Source: Aquabacterium sp. OR-4
Lineage (GTDB): Bacteria; Pseudomonadota; Gammaproteobacteria; Burkholderiales; Burkholderiaceae_C
Direction: 5' to 3'
DNA: 64,000 bases
NCBI RefSeq assembly: GCF_025290835.2
Contig: NZ_JAOCQD020000004.1
Span: forward strand, 496,001-560,000
Position numbers and translations under genes: made by a program. The notes under the pieces are model-generated. The model saw only the letters and a program-made list of their open reading frames with translations. It did no database searches and had not been told where the DNA came from. Shown piece by piece: positions 25,439-33,507 of this stretch. Position 1 is the stretch's first letter; the number at the start of each line of letters is the position of its first letter.

Positions 25439-26644
25439 CGGCGCCAGATAGCGCTCCACCAGCCGCGTCCAGAACGCCGCGCCGGTGGTCAGGATGGCGT
25501 CGTTGAAGTCGTAGCGCGGGTTGTGCAGCATGGCGCCTTCTTCGCCATTGCCCAGGCGGAAGAAGCAGCCGGGCTTGTGCAGCAGGTAGTAGGCGAAGTC
25601 TTCGCTGCCGGTCACGGGCGGGAAGGGCGCGATCACGCGCTCGGGGCCCACCAGCTCCTCGGCCACCTGGCGCGCGAACTGGGTTTCGGCCTCGCTGTTG
25701 ACCACCACCGGGTAGCCACGCTCGTAGTCGATGTCCACCGTGCCGCCGTAGCCGGCCACATGCGCGGTCACCAGCGCGCGGATGCGCTGCTCGAGCAGCT
25801 CGCGCACCTCGGGCGTGAAGCTGCGGATGCTCATCGCCAGCGTGGCCTCGTCGGGGATCACGTTGGGCGCTGATCCGGCGTGGATGGCGCCGATGGTGAT
25901 GATGGCCGTTTGCCGCGGATCGATGTTGCGCGCCACGATGCTTTGCAGCGCCACCACCAGGCTGCCGGCAATCAGCACCGGATCCACCGCCTGGTGCGGG
26001 CGCGCGGCATGGCCGCCCTTGCCGTGGATGGTGACGCGCGCAGTGTCGGATGCCGACATGAACGGCCCGCTGCCAAAGCCGAAGTGCCCGGCCGCCACGC
26101 CCGGCGTGTTGTGCAGGCCGAAGATCGCGTCGCACGGAAAGCGCTCGAACAGGCCGTCGTCGATCATGCGCTGCGCGCCGCTCTTGCCGCCGCTGCCGCC
26201 ATTGCTTTCTTCTGCCGGCTGGAACACCAGGTGCACCGTGCCGCTGAAGTTGCGCGTGGCCGCCAACTGCTGCGCGGCGCCCAGCAGCATGGTGGTGTGG
26301 CCGTCGTGGCCGCAGGCATGCATCACGCCGGCCCGGCGGCTTTGCCAGGGGCGGCCGCCGGCGTCGGCGATCTCGGTGATCGGCAGGGCGTCCATGTCGG
26401 CGCGCACCGCCACGCTGCGCGGGCCGTCGCCCACCTTGAGCGTGGCCACCACGCCATGGCCGCCGACATCGCGTGTCACCTGCCAGCCCCACTCACCCAG
26501 GTGGCCGGCCACCAGCGCGGCGGTCTCGGCCTCTTCGAACGACAGCTCGGGGTGGCGGTGCAGGTGCTGGCGCGTGCTGGCCAGAAAGCCGGCAGCGCCG
26601 TCCAGGTCAGCCAGCTGGCAGAAGCAGCGCAGGCGGTCGTTCAT
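25433..26644 (-). CDS. M20-family amidohydrolase (hippurate hydrolase-like)
   Basis: A 403-aa cytoplasmic metallopeptidase of the M20D/amidohydrolase group. Metal- and substrate-binding blocks are [15 protein letters not shown], the catalytic Glu pair in FQPAEE, LHNTPG and [10 protein letters not shown]. Relatives remove acyl groups from amino acids such as N-benzoylglycine. The lid domain (about 185-300) begins [21 protein letters not shown]. It stands alone at the edge of the decayed phosphonate region. Length is normal. Confidence 0.9.
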   Translation of the reverse strand: MNDRLRCFCQLADLDGAAGFLASTRQHLHRHPELSFEEAETAALVAGHLGEWGWQVTRDVGGHGVVATLKVGDGPRSVAVRADMDALPITEIADAGGRPWQSRRAGVMHACGHDGHTTMLLGAAQQLAATRNFSGTVHLVFQPAEESNGGSGGKSGAQRMIDDGLFERFPCDAIFGLHNTPGVAAGHFGFGSGPFMSASDTARVTIHGKGGHAARPHQAVDPVLIAGSLVVALQSIVARNIDPRQTAIITIGAIHAGSAPNVIPDEATLAMSIRSFTPEVRELLEQRIRALVTAHVAGYGGTVDIDYERGYPVVVNSEAETQFARQVAEELVGPERVIAPFPPVTGSEDFAYYLLHKPGCFFRLGNGEEGAMLHNPRYDFNDAILTTGAAFWTRLVERYLAPA

Positions 26645-26724
26645 GGCATGGATCTCCTGGAAAGGTGGGGGCAGTGGAAGCAGGCGCAGTGCAATGGCCG
26701 ATTCTGCCGGTGCGCGCCGAGGTG

Positions 26725-26956
26725 GCCGCCATCTTCCAGCAGTTCAACCTGGTGCCGCGCCTGGCAGGCGCTGCTGCGCGTGGGCATCGGCCACTGCGCC
26801 TGGCAGCGGGCCTGCACGCTGCCAGGCGGGCGGCAGCAGCGTGCGGCCAGCTCGCGCGCCCTGGTGCAGGGCGCGCGCCTGATCCTGGCCGATGAGCCCG
26901 TGGCCTCGCGCGACCCCGCCTCCAGCCGCCGCGTGATGGAGCTGCAGGCCGCCTGA
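26725..26956 (+). pseudogene. phnC: Remnant of a phosphonate ABC-transporter ATPase gene (phnC)
   Basis: Two pieces of a PhnC-like ATPase survive in different frames. The first, [15 protein letters not shown] at about 26728-26770, matches the Q-loop region. The second, [19 protein letters not shown] ... [22 protein letters not shown] at about 26800-26955, holds the degraded signature and Walker B (ADEP). The Walker A part and the stretch between the pieces are gone and the signature Ser-Gly-Gly is Pro-Gly-Gly. It cannot make an active ATPase. Confidence 0.85.
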
Positions 26957-27004
26957 CGCTTCACCCTTTCCCTTCAAGCGACCGACCGCAAGGACACCCG
27001 AATT

Positions 27005-27780
27005 ATGATCAAGCCCTGAATCCCCACCCTCGGCCCAGGTCAAGAAGCTGAACTTCAGCTTCATCGCCACCGAGTCGTCGTCCATCCTCAAGAACGCCTG
27101 GCAGCCGGTGCTGGACGACCTGGCCAAGGCCACCGGCATCCAGGTGAACGCCGTGTTCGTGCCCGATTACGCCGGCGTCATCGAGGCCCTGCGCTTCAAC
27201 AAGGTGCAGGTGGCCTGGATGGGCAACAAGTCGGCCATGGAGGCGGTGGACCGCGCCGCTGCCGAGGTGTTTGCCAAGGTGTTTGCCAAGGTGGTGGGCA
27301 AGGACGGCACCGAGGGCTACTGCTCGCTGCGGGTGGTGCACAAGGACAGCCCGGTCAAGACCCTGGACGATGTGCTCAAGCAACGCGCCAGCCTGACCCC
27401 GGGCTTTGGCGACCCCAACTCCACCAGCGGCACCGCGGTGCCGGGCCTGTACGCCTTTGCGCAGAACGGCGTCGATGCCACCAAGGACTTCAAGCGCACC
27501 GTGCGCGCCAACCACGAGACCAAGCTGCTGGCCGTGGTGAACAAGCAGGAGGACGTGGCCACCAACAACACCGAGAACGTGCACCGCTTCAGCCAGACCC
27601 CTGCCGAGCAGGCCAAGAACTTGCGCGAAGTGTGGCAAGACCGCGCGCGAGCAGCAGAACCTGCCGGTCATCGGCTACAGCGCGTTCCGCCCGTCGAGCA
27701 ACGCGCTACTGGTGCCAGTGCGCCAGATCGAGCTGACGCGCGAGCACGCCACGGTGAAGGCCAACACCGCGCTGGCCGAG
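27005..27780 (+). pseudogene. phnD: Remnant of a phosphonate-binding protein gene (phnD)
   Basis: The mature part is well preserved from about 27036 (VKKLNFSFIATESSSILKNAW) to about 27645 ([12 protein letters not shown]), all in one frame. Three lesions are visible. The original start (ATG ATC AAG CCC at 27005) meets a TGA at 27017 and the signal peptide is missing. A 12-base tandem duplication (GTGTTTGCCAAG) near 27268 repeats VFAK. A frameshift or deletion near 27645 moves the end ([25 protein letters not shown]) into another frame that runs directly into phnE sequence. Family role: periplasmic binding of phosphonates for uptake. Confidence 0.9.
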
Positions 27781-28034
27781 ATCGCCTTTGGCGTGATCCC
27801 GCAGGTGATGCCGCTGTGGATCTTGTACGGCCTGTACCGGCTGGAGTCGAACGTACGCTCGGCCTCGGTGGTGGTCATGGTGGGCATGGTGGGCGCCGGC
27901 GGCATCGGCATCGTGTAGTGGCACGTGATCCGCGGCTTCCAGTACGGCCCAACCGCCGCCGTGCTGCTGATGCTGGTGGTGACCGTGCGCTGATCGCCGT
28001 GCTGTCGTCGCAGATCCGCAAACGCCTGATCTGA
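27781..28034 (+). pseudogene. phnE: C-terminal remnant of a phosphonate permease gene (phnE)
   Basis: [31 protein letters not shown] and VGAGGIGIV match the last third of PhnE. It is joined in frame to the end of the phnD remnant, so everything before it has been deleted. A TAG at 27916 interrupts the frame before WHVIRGFQYGPTAAVLLMLVVTV, and a further shift puts LSSQIRKRLI at the end in another frame. Clearly non-functional. Confidence 0.88.
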
Positions 28035-28046
28035 GCGTACGGCGCG

Positions 28047-28301
28047 TCAGTAGTGATAGCGCAGCTGGGCGATCAGCAGCGCATCGCCATCCACGCGGTA
28101 CACCATCCGATGTTCATCGGTGATCCGCCGTGACCAGAAGCCGGCCAGCGCGTGCTTCAGCGGCTCGGGCTTGCCCACGCCGGCAAAGGGCTCACGCTTC
28201 ACCTCCTGGATCAGCCGGTTGATGCGCTCCACCCTCTTGCGATCGGGCTTCTGCCAGTGCAGATAGTCGTCCCAGGCTTCGTCGGCAAACACCAGCTTCA
28301 T
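28047..28301 (-). CDS. yoeB: YoeB/Txe-family mRNA interferase toxin
   Basis: An 84-aa RelE-fold toxin that should cut mRNA in the ribosomal A site. It aligns along its whole length with YoeB: DEAWDDYLHWQKPDRKRVERINRLI, the catalytic-region residues in GFWSRRITDEHRMVYRV and the C-terminal RYHY with the conserved His-Tyr. It lies 9 nt downstream of the antitoxin gene in the usual antitoxin-first order. Appears intact. Confidence 0.95.
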   Translation of the reverse strand: MKLVFADEAWDDYLHWQKPDRKRVERINRLIQEVKREPFAGVGKPEPLKHALAGFWSRRITDEHRMVYRVDGDALLIAQLRYHY

Positions 28302-28310
28302 GGCTGAAGC

Positions 28311-28562
28311 TCAGAGCAGCTCGCGCTCCACGCCCTGGCCCGAGGCAAGCTGCGCTGCCGCCGACAGCAAGCGCCTGGCATTGGCCGGGTTGCGCAGCAG
28401 ATAGGCCGTTTCTTCCAGCGCCTTGTAATCTTCGAGCGAGAGCATGACCACCGATTGCTGATCGCCATTGCGGGTGATGATCAGCGGCTCATGGTCATCG
28501 CACACCCGGTCCATGGTCTTGGCCAGATTGGCCCGTGCTGCGCTGTAGGTGATGGCGTCCAT
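28311..28562 (-). CDS. yefM: YefM/Phd-family antitoxin
   Basis: An 83-aa protein that begins MDAITYSAARANLAKTMDRVCDDHEPLIITRNG, the YefM DNA-binding domain, followed by SVVMLSLEDYKALEETAYLL and a C-terminal part that would wrap the toxin. It should neutralise YoeB and repress the operon. TGTACA-type sequences lie just upstream of the start, matching the known YefM operator core. The operon is intact within an otherwise decayed area. Confidence 0.95.
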   Translation of the reverse strand: MDAITYSAARANLAKTMDRVCDDHEPLIITRNGDQQSVVMLSLEDYKALEETAYLLRNPANARRLLSAAAQLASGQGVERELL

Positions 28563-28574
28563 GGTGGGCTCCGT

Positions 28575-28597
28575 TTTGTACGGCTTTTTTGTACAAC
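28575..28597. promoter_or_regulatory. Candidate YefM operator
   Basis: TTGTACG at 28576-28582 and TTGTACAA at 28589-28596, with repeat starts 13 bp apart, lie 14-34 nt upstream of the yefM start. The E. coli YefM operator is built on TGTACA cores at about one helical turn spacing, so autoregulation is likely. Confidence 0.65.
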
Positions 28598-28867
28598 TTC
28601 GGCAGCGCTGTCAAGGCATCGCCACGCCGGGCGGTTCACCCTGGCGCAGCCACCGAAGCGCTACCGCCGATCCTGGGCTCGATCAACGGCCCGACGTATC
28701 AGGTGCAGATGACACTGCGCGACGGGCCTGGTCGAAGCCCGCTGGCGTTGGCCTTGTGGCTGGCGCAGACACCACTGAGCGAAATCGAATACTCATCACC
28801 GGATCGGGTGACGGTGACGGCGTTTGAGGCGAGGCGGGCATACAGGGGATGGTTGGGCGCTGAGTGA
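28589..28867 (+). other. Possible fragment of an unrecognised gene
   Basis: From about 28670 the frame reads ILGSINGPTYQVQMTLRDG, PLALALWLAQTPLSEIEYS and EARRAYRGWLGAE, which looks like natural protein sequence, but there is no ribosome site and the start would overlap the yefM operator. I do not recognise it. It may be the 3' remnant of a gene lost when the toxin-antitoxin unit arrived. Confidence 0.3.
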
Positions 28868-29117
28868 CGTCGGGGCCTCAATGAATGACGGTATCGGCCT
28901 CTGTTTAGGCTTGTACGACACCTGCCCTCAGGTCGCAGCCGCTCGTTGCTGCGTTGCTTGCCCCAGCAAGATGTCCCACAACCCACACAGTGGCCGGCGG
29001 CCTGCAGCACAGGCGGGCCTCGCTGGAGCAGGCCGGGGCCTGTTTCGGACCTGCGGTGCCCCTCGGATTTGGCATTCAACACTTAAAATTCACTGCGGGT
29101 GAACTTTTACTTGCATT

Positions 29118-29377
29118 GCTCGCGAAATGAGCGTCCAATACGGTCACGGCGGAGCGACTCGCTCCGGTTGTTCTTTAAGACTGATGCGTTCCTGTACTCA
29201 CAGAACTGGCTTGGGTAGTACCTGGCTTCGCTCTTGGGCGAGCCGCTTTGCAGGCACCTGTAGCAAAGCTCCTTAAGTCGGCAGTGCCCGAGGCGAAGGC
29301 CGGAGGCGCAGAGCATGGACCTCCGCGGGCCCCTGTCACAGGGAGGGCTGGGGGAGGGCTGAGCGGCCGGCACGACT
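29118..29377 (+). ncRNA. Structured region upstream of the retron-like operon; candidate msr-msd
   Basis: No gene is seen between about 28870 and 29463. The stretch is dense with inverted repeats: CGGAGCG/CGCTCCG at 29150-29166; GCTTTGC/GCAAAGC at 29245-29269; AGTCG-gca-GTGCC (29276-29288) with GGCC-GGCACGACT (29365-29377). The last pair encloses GGAGG/CCTCC (29302-29324) and CCCTG/CAGGG (29331-29343). In retrons the template RNA normally lies upstream of the reverse transcriptase and is highly folded, so this is the best place for it. No a1/a2 pair or priming guanosine could be fixed by eye. Confidence 0.4.
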
Positions 29378-29463
29378 GGTGATGAGCTTGGGGTATCGAT
29401 TGGCTCCTTTTTCGGCCATTGCTTGTGAGGGCTGGGCAACGTCGCCCGGAAACAGGAGCTCCT

Positions 29464-29700
29464 ATGGAGACGCACTCTCTTGAGAACTGCATCCGTGCCT
29501 TGAAAAAGGTACGCGATGCGTATAGCAGCCAATTCGATACCAGTGTCATGGCCGAACTGGATTTGGTGATTGAAGATCTTGAACGGGTCAACAACCAACA
29601 GATCAGCGGCGAAAAGTGGAAGGAACTCTCTATGAGGTCACTCCAAATGATTGCCACCATCCTGCGCCTGATCAGCGATGTTCGGGACTGGATGAAGTGA
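29464..29700 (+). CDS. Hypothetical 78-aa helical protein of the retron-like locus
   Basis: Starts METHSLENCIRALKKVRDAYSS with an AGGAG site just upstream. Predicted to be almost entirely helical (TSVMAELDLVIEDLERVNNQQ, MRSLQMIATILRLISDVRDWMK). No known motif. GC content is visibly lower than in the flanking genes, as in the next two genes, a sign of transfer. It precedes the Xre regulator by 37 nt in the same direction, so it may be the accessory protein of the system. Confidence 0.7.
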   Translation: METHSLENCIRALKKVRDAYSSQFDTSVMAELDLVIEDLERVNNQQISGEKWKELSMRSLQMIATILRLISDVRDWMK

Positions 29701-29730
29701 ACACTGCCACGGTACACCAAGCTCATTCAT

Positions 29731-29744
29731 TGTTCTTATGAACA
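29731..29744. promoter_or_regulatory. Small palindrome over the Xre start codon
   Basis: TGTTC-TTAT-GAACA surrounds the ATG at 29738. Xre-type regulators often bind short palindromes at their own gene. No clear ribosome site precedes this start, so the palindrome may matter for control; chance occurrence is not excluded. Confidence 0.35.
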
Positions 29745-30049
29745 TCGGAAACGCAATTCAACTTTGCCGCGTCAAGCGGAAGCTCACTCAAGGGCAGCTC
29801 GCTAAGCGCGTAGGCTGCTCAGTTTCCTATCTGTCGATGCTCGAAAACTCCGCGCGGACAGATCCCACATTGTCCAAGATCGGCAAGATCGCAGAGGCGC
29901 TTAGTGTGCCGATGGAGATCCTGTTCTTCTTGGCCGCCGACAAGGGTCAGTTGGCTTCCGTTGACCGCGACCTGGCAGGGAAGTTGGCAATCGCCGCATT
30001 GGAACTGCTGGATGCTCCCGCCGCTGCTCAGGCCGACCTACCCCTTTAA
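29738..30049 (+). CDS. Xre/Cro-type helix-turn-helix regulator
   Basis: A 103-aa protein with a complete HTH-3 domain at residues 5-62 (LTQGQLAKRVGCSVSYLSMLENSARTDP, then IGKIAEALSVPMEILFFLA). The tail of about 40 residues is helical. It overlaps the reverse transcriptase gene by 38 nt in another frame. Several retrons carry a small HTH protein next to the reverse transcriptase, either as regulator or as effector partner; which applies here is unknown. Confidence 0.85.
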   Translation: MNIGNAIQLCRVKRKLTQGQLAKRVGCSVSYLSMLENSARTDPTLSKIGKIAEALSVPMEILFFLAADKGQLASVDRDLAGKLAIAALELLDAPAAAQADLPL

Positions 30050-30830
30050 GCCCATCGGCACGCTTGCGCTTCTTGCGCAGACGCTCGGCGTGTCTGTTGA
30101 GTATTTGCAATTGTTGGCGACCCAGGCAAATTCCCTCTATCGTCTGGCCAAACCCATCGTCAAGCCTGACGGCTCCATTCGGCAGCCACTGGATGCCAAG
30201 CCGCCTCTCAAGGAACTCCATCGGCGAATCACCGAGCGGATCTTGCTCAGAGTTGAATATCCGCCGTACCTGACGGGCAGCTTGAAGGGAACTGAAGCGA
30301 AGAAGAACGCAGAGATGCACACCGGAAAGTGCATCGTCATCTGCGAAGACATCAAGTCCTTCTTCCCGTCAATCACGCCTCAAGCCGTAAACGATGTTTG
30401 GCGTGGCTTCTTCGGATTCCCACCCCCAGTCGCCAGCTTGCTGACGTCGTTGACCACAAAGGACGGGCAGCTTCCTCAGGGCGCGATTCCAAGCTCGTAT
30501 TTGGCAAATCTGATTCTCTGGCGACACGAGCCCGAGTTGCACTCACAGCTTGCCGTCCAGGGAATCACCTACTCTCGATATGTCGATGACATTTCTGTTT
30601 CGTCGGCGGTCTTCATGAGCAAAGCGGTACAGACCGAGGTCATCGGAAGGGTGTACGGGATGCTCGCCAAGGTGGGCCTCAAGCCAAAACGTGCCAAGCA
30701 CGAGACCTACAGCCGTTCGATGCGCATGGTGACAACCAAGCTGGTGGTCAACAAAAAGCCAGCCTTGCCTCAGAAGAAGCGCTCTCAAATCCGCGCCGCC
30801 GTGCATCACCTTGAGACTGAAATTGCGTGA
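30012..30830 (+). pseudogene. Retron-type reverse transcriptase, 5' part, interrupted by IS66
   Basis: Encodes residues 1-271 of a reverse transcriptase plus one codon and a TGA supplied by the insertion sequence. Visible motifs: the retron X-region NAxxH as NAEMH (residues 99-103); catalytic Asp113 in EDIKSFFPSIT; LPQGAIPSSYLANL; the YVDD box at 190-193 (YSRYVDDISVSS); and the Y-region VTTKLVVNKKPALP in place of VTG. The remaining 75 residues are at 33508-33733 on the other side of the IS. Without the IS and one copy of GAAATTGC the gene is 1041 nt (346 aa), a normal size. The start ATG at 30012 overlaps the Xre gene. Activity after loss of the thumb/C-terminal part is doubtful. Confidence 0.9.
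30819..30826. repeat. Left copy of the IS66 target-site duplication
   Basis: GAAATTGC, repeated exactly at 33500-33507 on the other side of the element. Eight bases is the duplication length known for IS66 elements. Confidence 0.95.
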
Positions 30831-30877
30831 GCGGCTCGCCGTCCCACCTTGCTTACCGGGAACAGGCGCCTGAGGAT

Positions 30878-30905
30878 GGTGTCCACCTATTCATTGGTGG
30901 ACACC
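30878..30905 (+). promoter_or_regulatory. Strong hairpin just upstream of IS66 tnpA
   Basis: GGTGTCCACC (30878-30887), 8-nt loop, GGTGGACACC (30896-30905), ending one base before the tnpA ATG. It covers the place of the ribosome site. It may block translation of read-through transcripts from host genes, a known way insertion sequences limit transposase. Confidence 0.6.
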
Positions 30906-30906
30906 T

Positions 30907-31344
30907 ATGCATCCCAATTCAAAGTCTCGGCGGCGCCACAGTACCGAGCTCAAGGCCAAGGTTCTGGCCGCCTGTGCCGAACCGGGTGCGTCGATATCCG
31001 GGGTCGCGCTGGCGCATGGGCTGAACGCCAATCTCGTTCGCAAGTGGCGCTCGGGTCGCGGCACCAAGCGTGACAGCATGCCCGCTACATCGGCGACGAG
31101 CGGCGCAGTGACCCCGGCACCGTCAGGCGCGGCCGCCGAATTCGTTGCCGTCGAGATGCCCGCACCGTCCAAGGCCGTGTCGCGTACCGCGGTCGCACCC
31201 AGGGAGCCGGCGCCGATCGCCGAGCCGTTGATCCTGGTCGAGCTTCGCCGCGGTCCGCTGCACCTGAACGTGCGCTGGCCGACCGCTGCGGCCGAGGACT
31301 GTCGGTCCTGGTTGCGCGAGCTGAGCTCGAGCCTGCTCAAGTGA
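30907..31344 (+). CDS. tnpA: IS66 TnpA (OrfA)
   Basis: A 145-aa accessory protein with a helix-turn-helix near the N-terminus (RRRHSTELKAKVLAACAEPGASISGVALAHGLNANLVRKW) as in IS66 OrfA/IS3 OrfA-like proteins. The middle is Ala/Pro/Ser-rich. Its stop overlaps the GTG start of tnpB, so the pair is coupled. The hairpin directly upstream covers its ribosome site. Confidence 0.92.
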   Translation: MHPNSKSRRRHSTELKAKVLAACAEPGASISGVALAHGLNANLVRKWRSGRGTKRDSMPATSATSGAVTPAPSGAAAEFVAVEMPAPSKAVSRTAVAPREPAPIAEPLILVELRRGPLHLNVRWPTAAAEDCRSWLRELSSSLLK

Positions 31345-31676
31345 TCCGCATCGATCAGCTCTGGCTGTGCACGGCCCCGATGGACATGCGCGCTGGCGCC
31401 GAGCGGCTGATGAGCTGCGTCGTGCAGACCACCGGCGCGGCCCGCGCCCATCACGGCTACCTCTTCGCGAACGCGCGCGCCACGCGCATCAAGCTGCTGG
31501 TCCATGACGGCTTCGGCGTGTGGTGCGCAGCGCGGCGACTGAACGCAGGTCACTTCGCCTGGCCGCGCGAGGCGACGGCGGCGCCGCTGTCGTTGACGCA
31601 GAGCCAGTTCGACGCCTTGATCGTGGGCCTGCCCTGGCAGCGTCTGCCAGAGATGAGCGTGATCACGCGGATGTGA
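31341..31676 (+). CDS. tnpB: IS66 TnpB (OrfB)
   Basis: A 111-aa protein with the classic IS66 OrfB pattern: MDMRAGAERLMSCVV, FANARATRIKLLVHDGFGVWCAARRLNAGHFAWP and LPWQRL. It starts with GTG at 31341 inside the tnpA stop. Needed for IS66 transposition, with unknown biochemical role. Intact. Confidence 0.95.
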   Translation: MIRIDQLWLCTAPMDMRAGAERLMSCVVQTTGAARAHHGYLFANARATRIKLLVHDGFGVWCAARRLNAGHFAWPREATAAPLSLTQSQFDALIVGLPWQRLPEMSVITRM

Positions 31677-31738
31677 GGCTCGGGGCCCGGCGTTGACAGG
31701 ACATCCGCCAGTGGCGCGGGCTCGCGCGTCTTGGCAAG

Positions 31739-33433
31739 ATGCCTCGCATGCTCGGCATGCGTGACCTCAAGCCTCAGGACCTGCGGGACCTGTCCCCAGA
31801 GGCCCTCACGACACTGGCCGTGCAGATGCTGGGGCACATCCAGCAGCAGGCACAAGACCTCCAGGCCCAGCAAACGCTGATCCAGCGCAAGGACCGCGAC
31901 ATCGCCTGGCGCGACGCGAAGATCGAGAAGATCACGTTCGAGCTGGCACGGCTGAAGCGCTGGAAGTTCGGCGCCAAGAGCGAGGCGATGACCGCCGAGC
32001 AGCGTCAGATGTTCCAGGACACGCTGCTGGAGGACGAAGCCGACCTGGAGGCGCAACTCGCCGCCCTGCAGGCCGCGCTGCCCAAGACGCAGCCCAAGCC
32101 CAAGGACGCGCCCCGTCGTCCGCGGCGTCAGGCGCTGCCCGAGCATCTGCGGCGTGTCGAGCACCACCACGAGCCCGAGGACACGACCTGCACGACACCG
32201 GACTGCGGCCGGCCAATGACGCGCGTGGGCGAGGACGTGAGTGAACGCCTGGACATCGTGCCGGCGGAGTTCTTCGTGCACCGGCACATCTACGGCAAGT
32301 GGACCTGCCGCTGCTGCCAGCGTCAAGGCATCGAGCACCTGGTGCAGGAGCCGGCCGAGCCGCAGATCATCGACGGCGGCATCGCTGCCAGCGGGTTCGC
32401 GGCTCACATCCTCATCAGCCGCTTCGTCGACCACCTGCCGTACTACCGCCAGGAGACCATCAACGCCCGGTCCGGCGTGCACACGCCGCGCTCGACGCTG
32501 GCGCGCACCGCCGGCAATGCCGGTGCCGCGCTGTTCCCGCTGTTCGAAGCCCTCAAGCGCTTCGTGTTGAGCTGCCCCGTGCTGCATGCCGACGAGACGC
32601 CGGTGGCGATGCTGGACCCCGGCGCGGGCAAGACCAAGCGGGCCTACATCTGGGCCTACGCGCGCGGCGAATTCGATGCCCAGCAAGGTGTGGTCTACGA
32701 GTTCTGCCTGGGTCGAGGGTCGCAGTACCCGGTGGCCTTCCTGGGCCCATCGACACGACAGCAAGGTCCGCCGGGCTCGATGAAGGAGGACCAGCCGGCG
32801 TGGCAAGGCACGCTGGTGTGCGACCAGTACGGCGGGTACGACGCCGTGCTCGACAGGCGCGTGTACCCGCAGCGCATGGCTGCTCATTGCGCGGCGCATG
32901 CCAGGCGCAAGTTCGACGAGCTGATCGGCACCAGCGAGGTGGCCAAGGAGGCGATCAAGCGCATCGGCTGGATCTACCACGTCGAAGGCCAGTTCGAGGG
33001 GATGGACGCGCAGCAGCGCCAGGCAGCGCGGGAACAACTGACCCGGCCGCTGTGGAAGGAACTGCACGTCTGGCTCAGGCTGGAGCGCGGCCGCGTGCCC
33101 GACGGCGGCTCCATCGCCGCGGCGATCGACTACAGCCTGAACGCCTGGGATGCGCTGACGCGGCACCTCGAAGACGGTGCGGTGCCGATAGACAACAACT
33201 TCATCGAACGGCAGATCAAACCCTGGGCCATGGGCCGCAAGGCATGGCTGTTTTGCGGCAGCGAATTGGCCGGCCAACGCGCAGCGATCGTCATGAGCCT
33301 GGTGCAGTCCGCCAAGCTCAATGGGCATGACCCATGGGCCTACCTGCGCGCCGTGCTGGAGCGGCTTCCCAGGCATCAGAACAGCCGCATCGAAGAGTTG
33401 CTGCCGCACCGGTGGCGAAAACCAAACACATGA
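31739..33433 (+). CDS. tnpC: IS66 TnpC DDE transposase
   Basis: A 564-aa transposase. A leucine-rich coiled coil at about 30-105 is followed by a zinc-binding segment (CTTPDCGRPM, KWTCRCCQRQG) and the DDE domain: VLHADETPVAM (first Asp), TLVCDQYGGYD (second) and NNFIERQIKPWAMGRKAWLFCGS (Glu). The C-terminal IS66 domain ends near LPHRW. Intact; 62 nt separate it from tnpB. Confidence 0.96.
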   Translation: MPRMLGMRDLKPQDLRDLSPEALTTLAVQMLGHIQQQAQDLQAQQTLIQRKDRDIAWRDAKIEKITFELARLKRWKFGAKSEAMTAEQRQMFQDTLLEDEADLEAQLAALQAALPKTQPKPKDAPRRPRRQALPEHLRRVEHHHEPEDTTCTTPDCGRPMTRVGEDVSERLDIVPAEFFVHRHIYGKWTCRCCQRQGIEHLVQEPAEPQIIDGGIAASGFAAHILISRFVDHLPYYRQETINARSGVHTPRSTLARTAGNAGAALFPLFEALKRFVLSCPVLHADETPVAMLDPGAGKTKRAYIWAYARGEFDAQQGVVYEFCLGRGSQYPVAFLGPSTRQQGPPGSMKEDQPAWQGTLVCDQYGGYDAVLDRRVYPQRMAAHCAAHARRKFDELIGTSEVAKEAIKRIGWIYHVEGQFEGMDAQQRQAAREQLTRPLWKELHVWLRLERGRVPDGGSIAAAIDYSLNAWDALTRHLEDGAVPIDNNFIERQIKPWAMGRKAWLFCGSELAGQRAAIVMSLVQSAKLNGHDPWAYLRAVLERLPRHQNSRIEELLPHRWRKPNT

Positions 33434-33499
33434 TCGCTGGTCGGCGAGAACGCTGTCAGCTCAGCGGCTTGTCGTCACGGGGGACGGCGGGTCGCTCAC

Positions 33500-33507
33500 G
33501 AAATTGC
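33500..33507. repeat. Right copy of the IS66 target-site duplication
   Basis: GAAATTGC, identical to 30819-30826. Joining the two flanks with a single copy restores the reverse transcriptase reading frame. Confidence 0.95.

Larger units (their letters stand above)
30827..33499 (+). mobile_element. Complete IS66-family insertion sequence, 2673 bp
   Basis: Bounded by terminal inverted repeats GTGAGCGGCTCGCCGTCCC (left, 30827) and GTGAGCGACCCGCCGTCCC (right, read from 33499 inward), 17 of 19 identical. It has an exact 8-bp duplication outside and three genes tnpA, tnpB and tnpC in standard order. All three frames are intact and the duplication has not diverged, so the insertion is recent. It disrupts the reverse transcriptase gene. 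Confidence 0.96.

Noticed and set aside
27108..28034. 308-codon plus-strand frame as an intact PhnD
   Set aside because: The second half is out of frame with PhnD and PhnE; the true C-terminal PhnD and PhnE residues are in the neighbouring frame.
29107..29726. Minus-strand frames of 160-180 codons in the retron leader
   Set aside because: No ribosome site, mixed composition, and they run antisense through the 78-aa gene.
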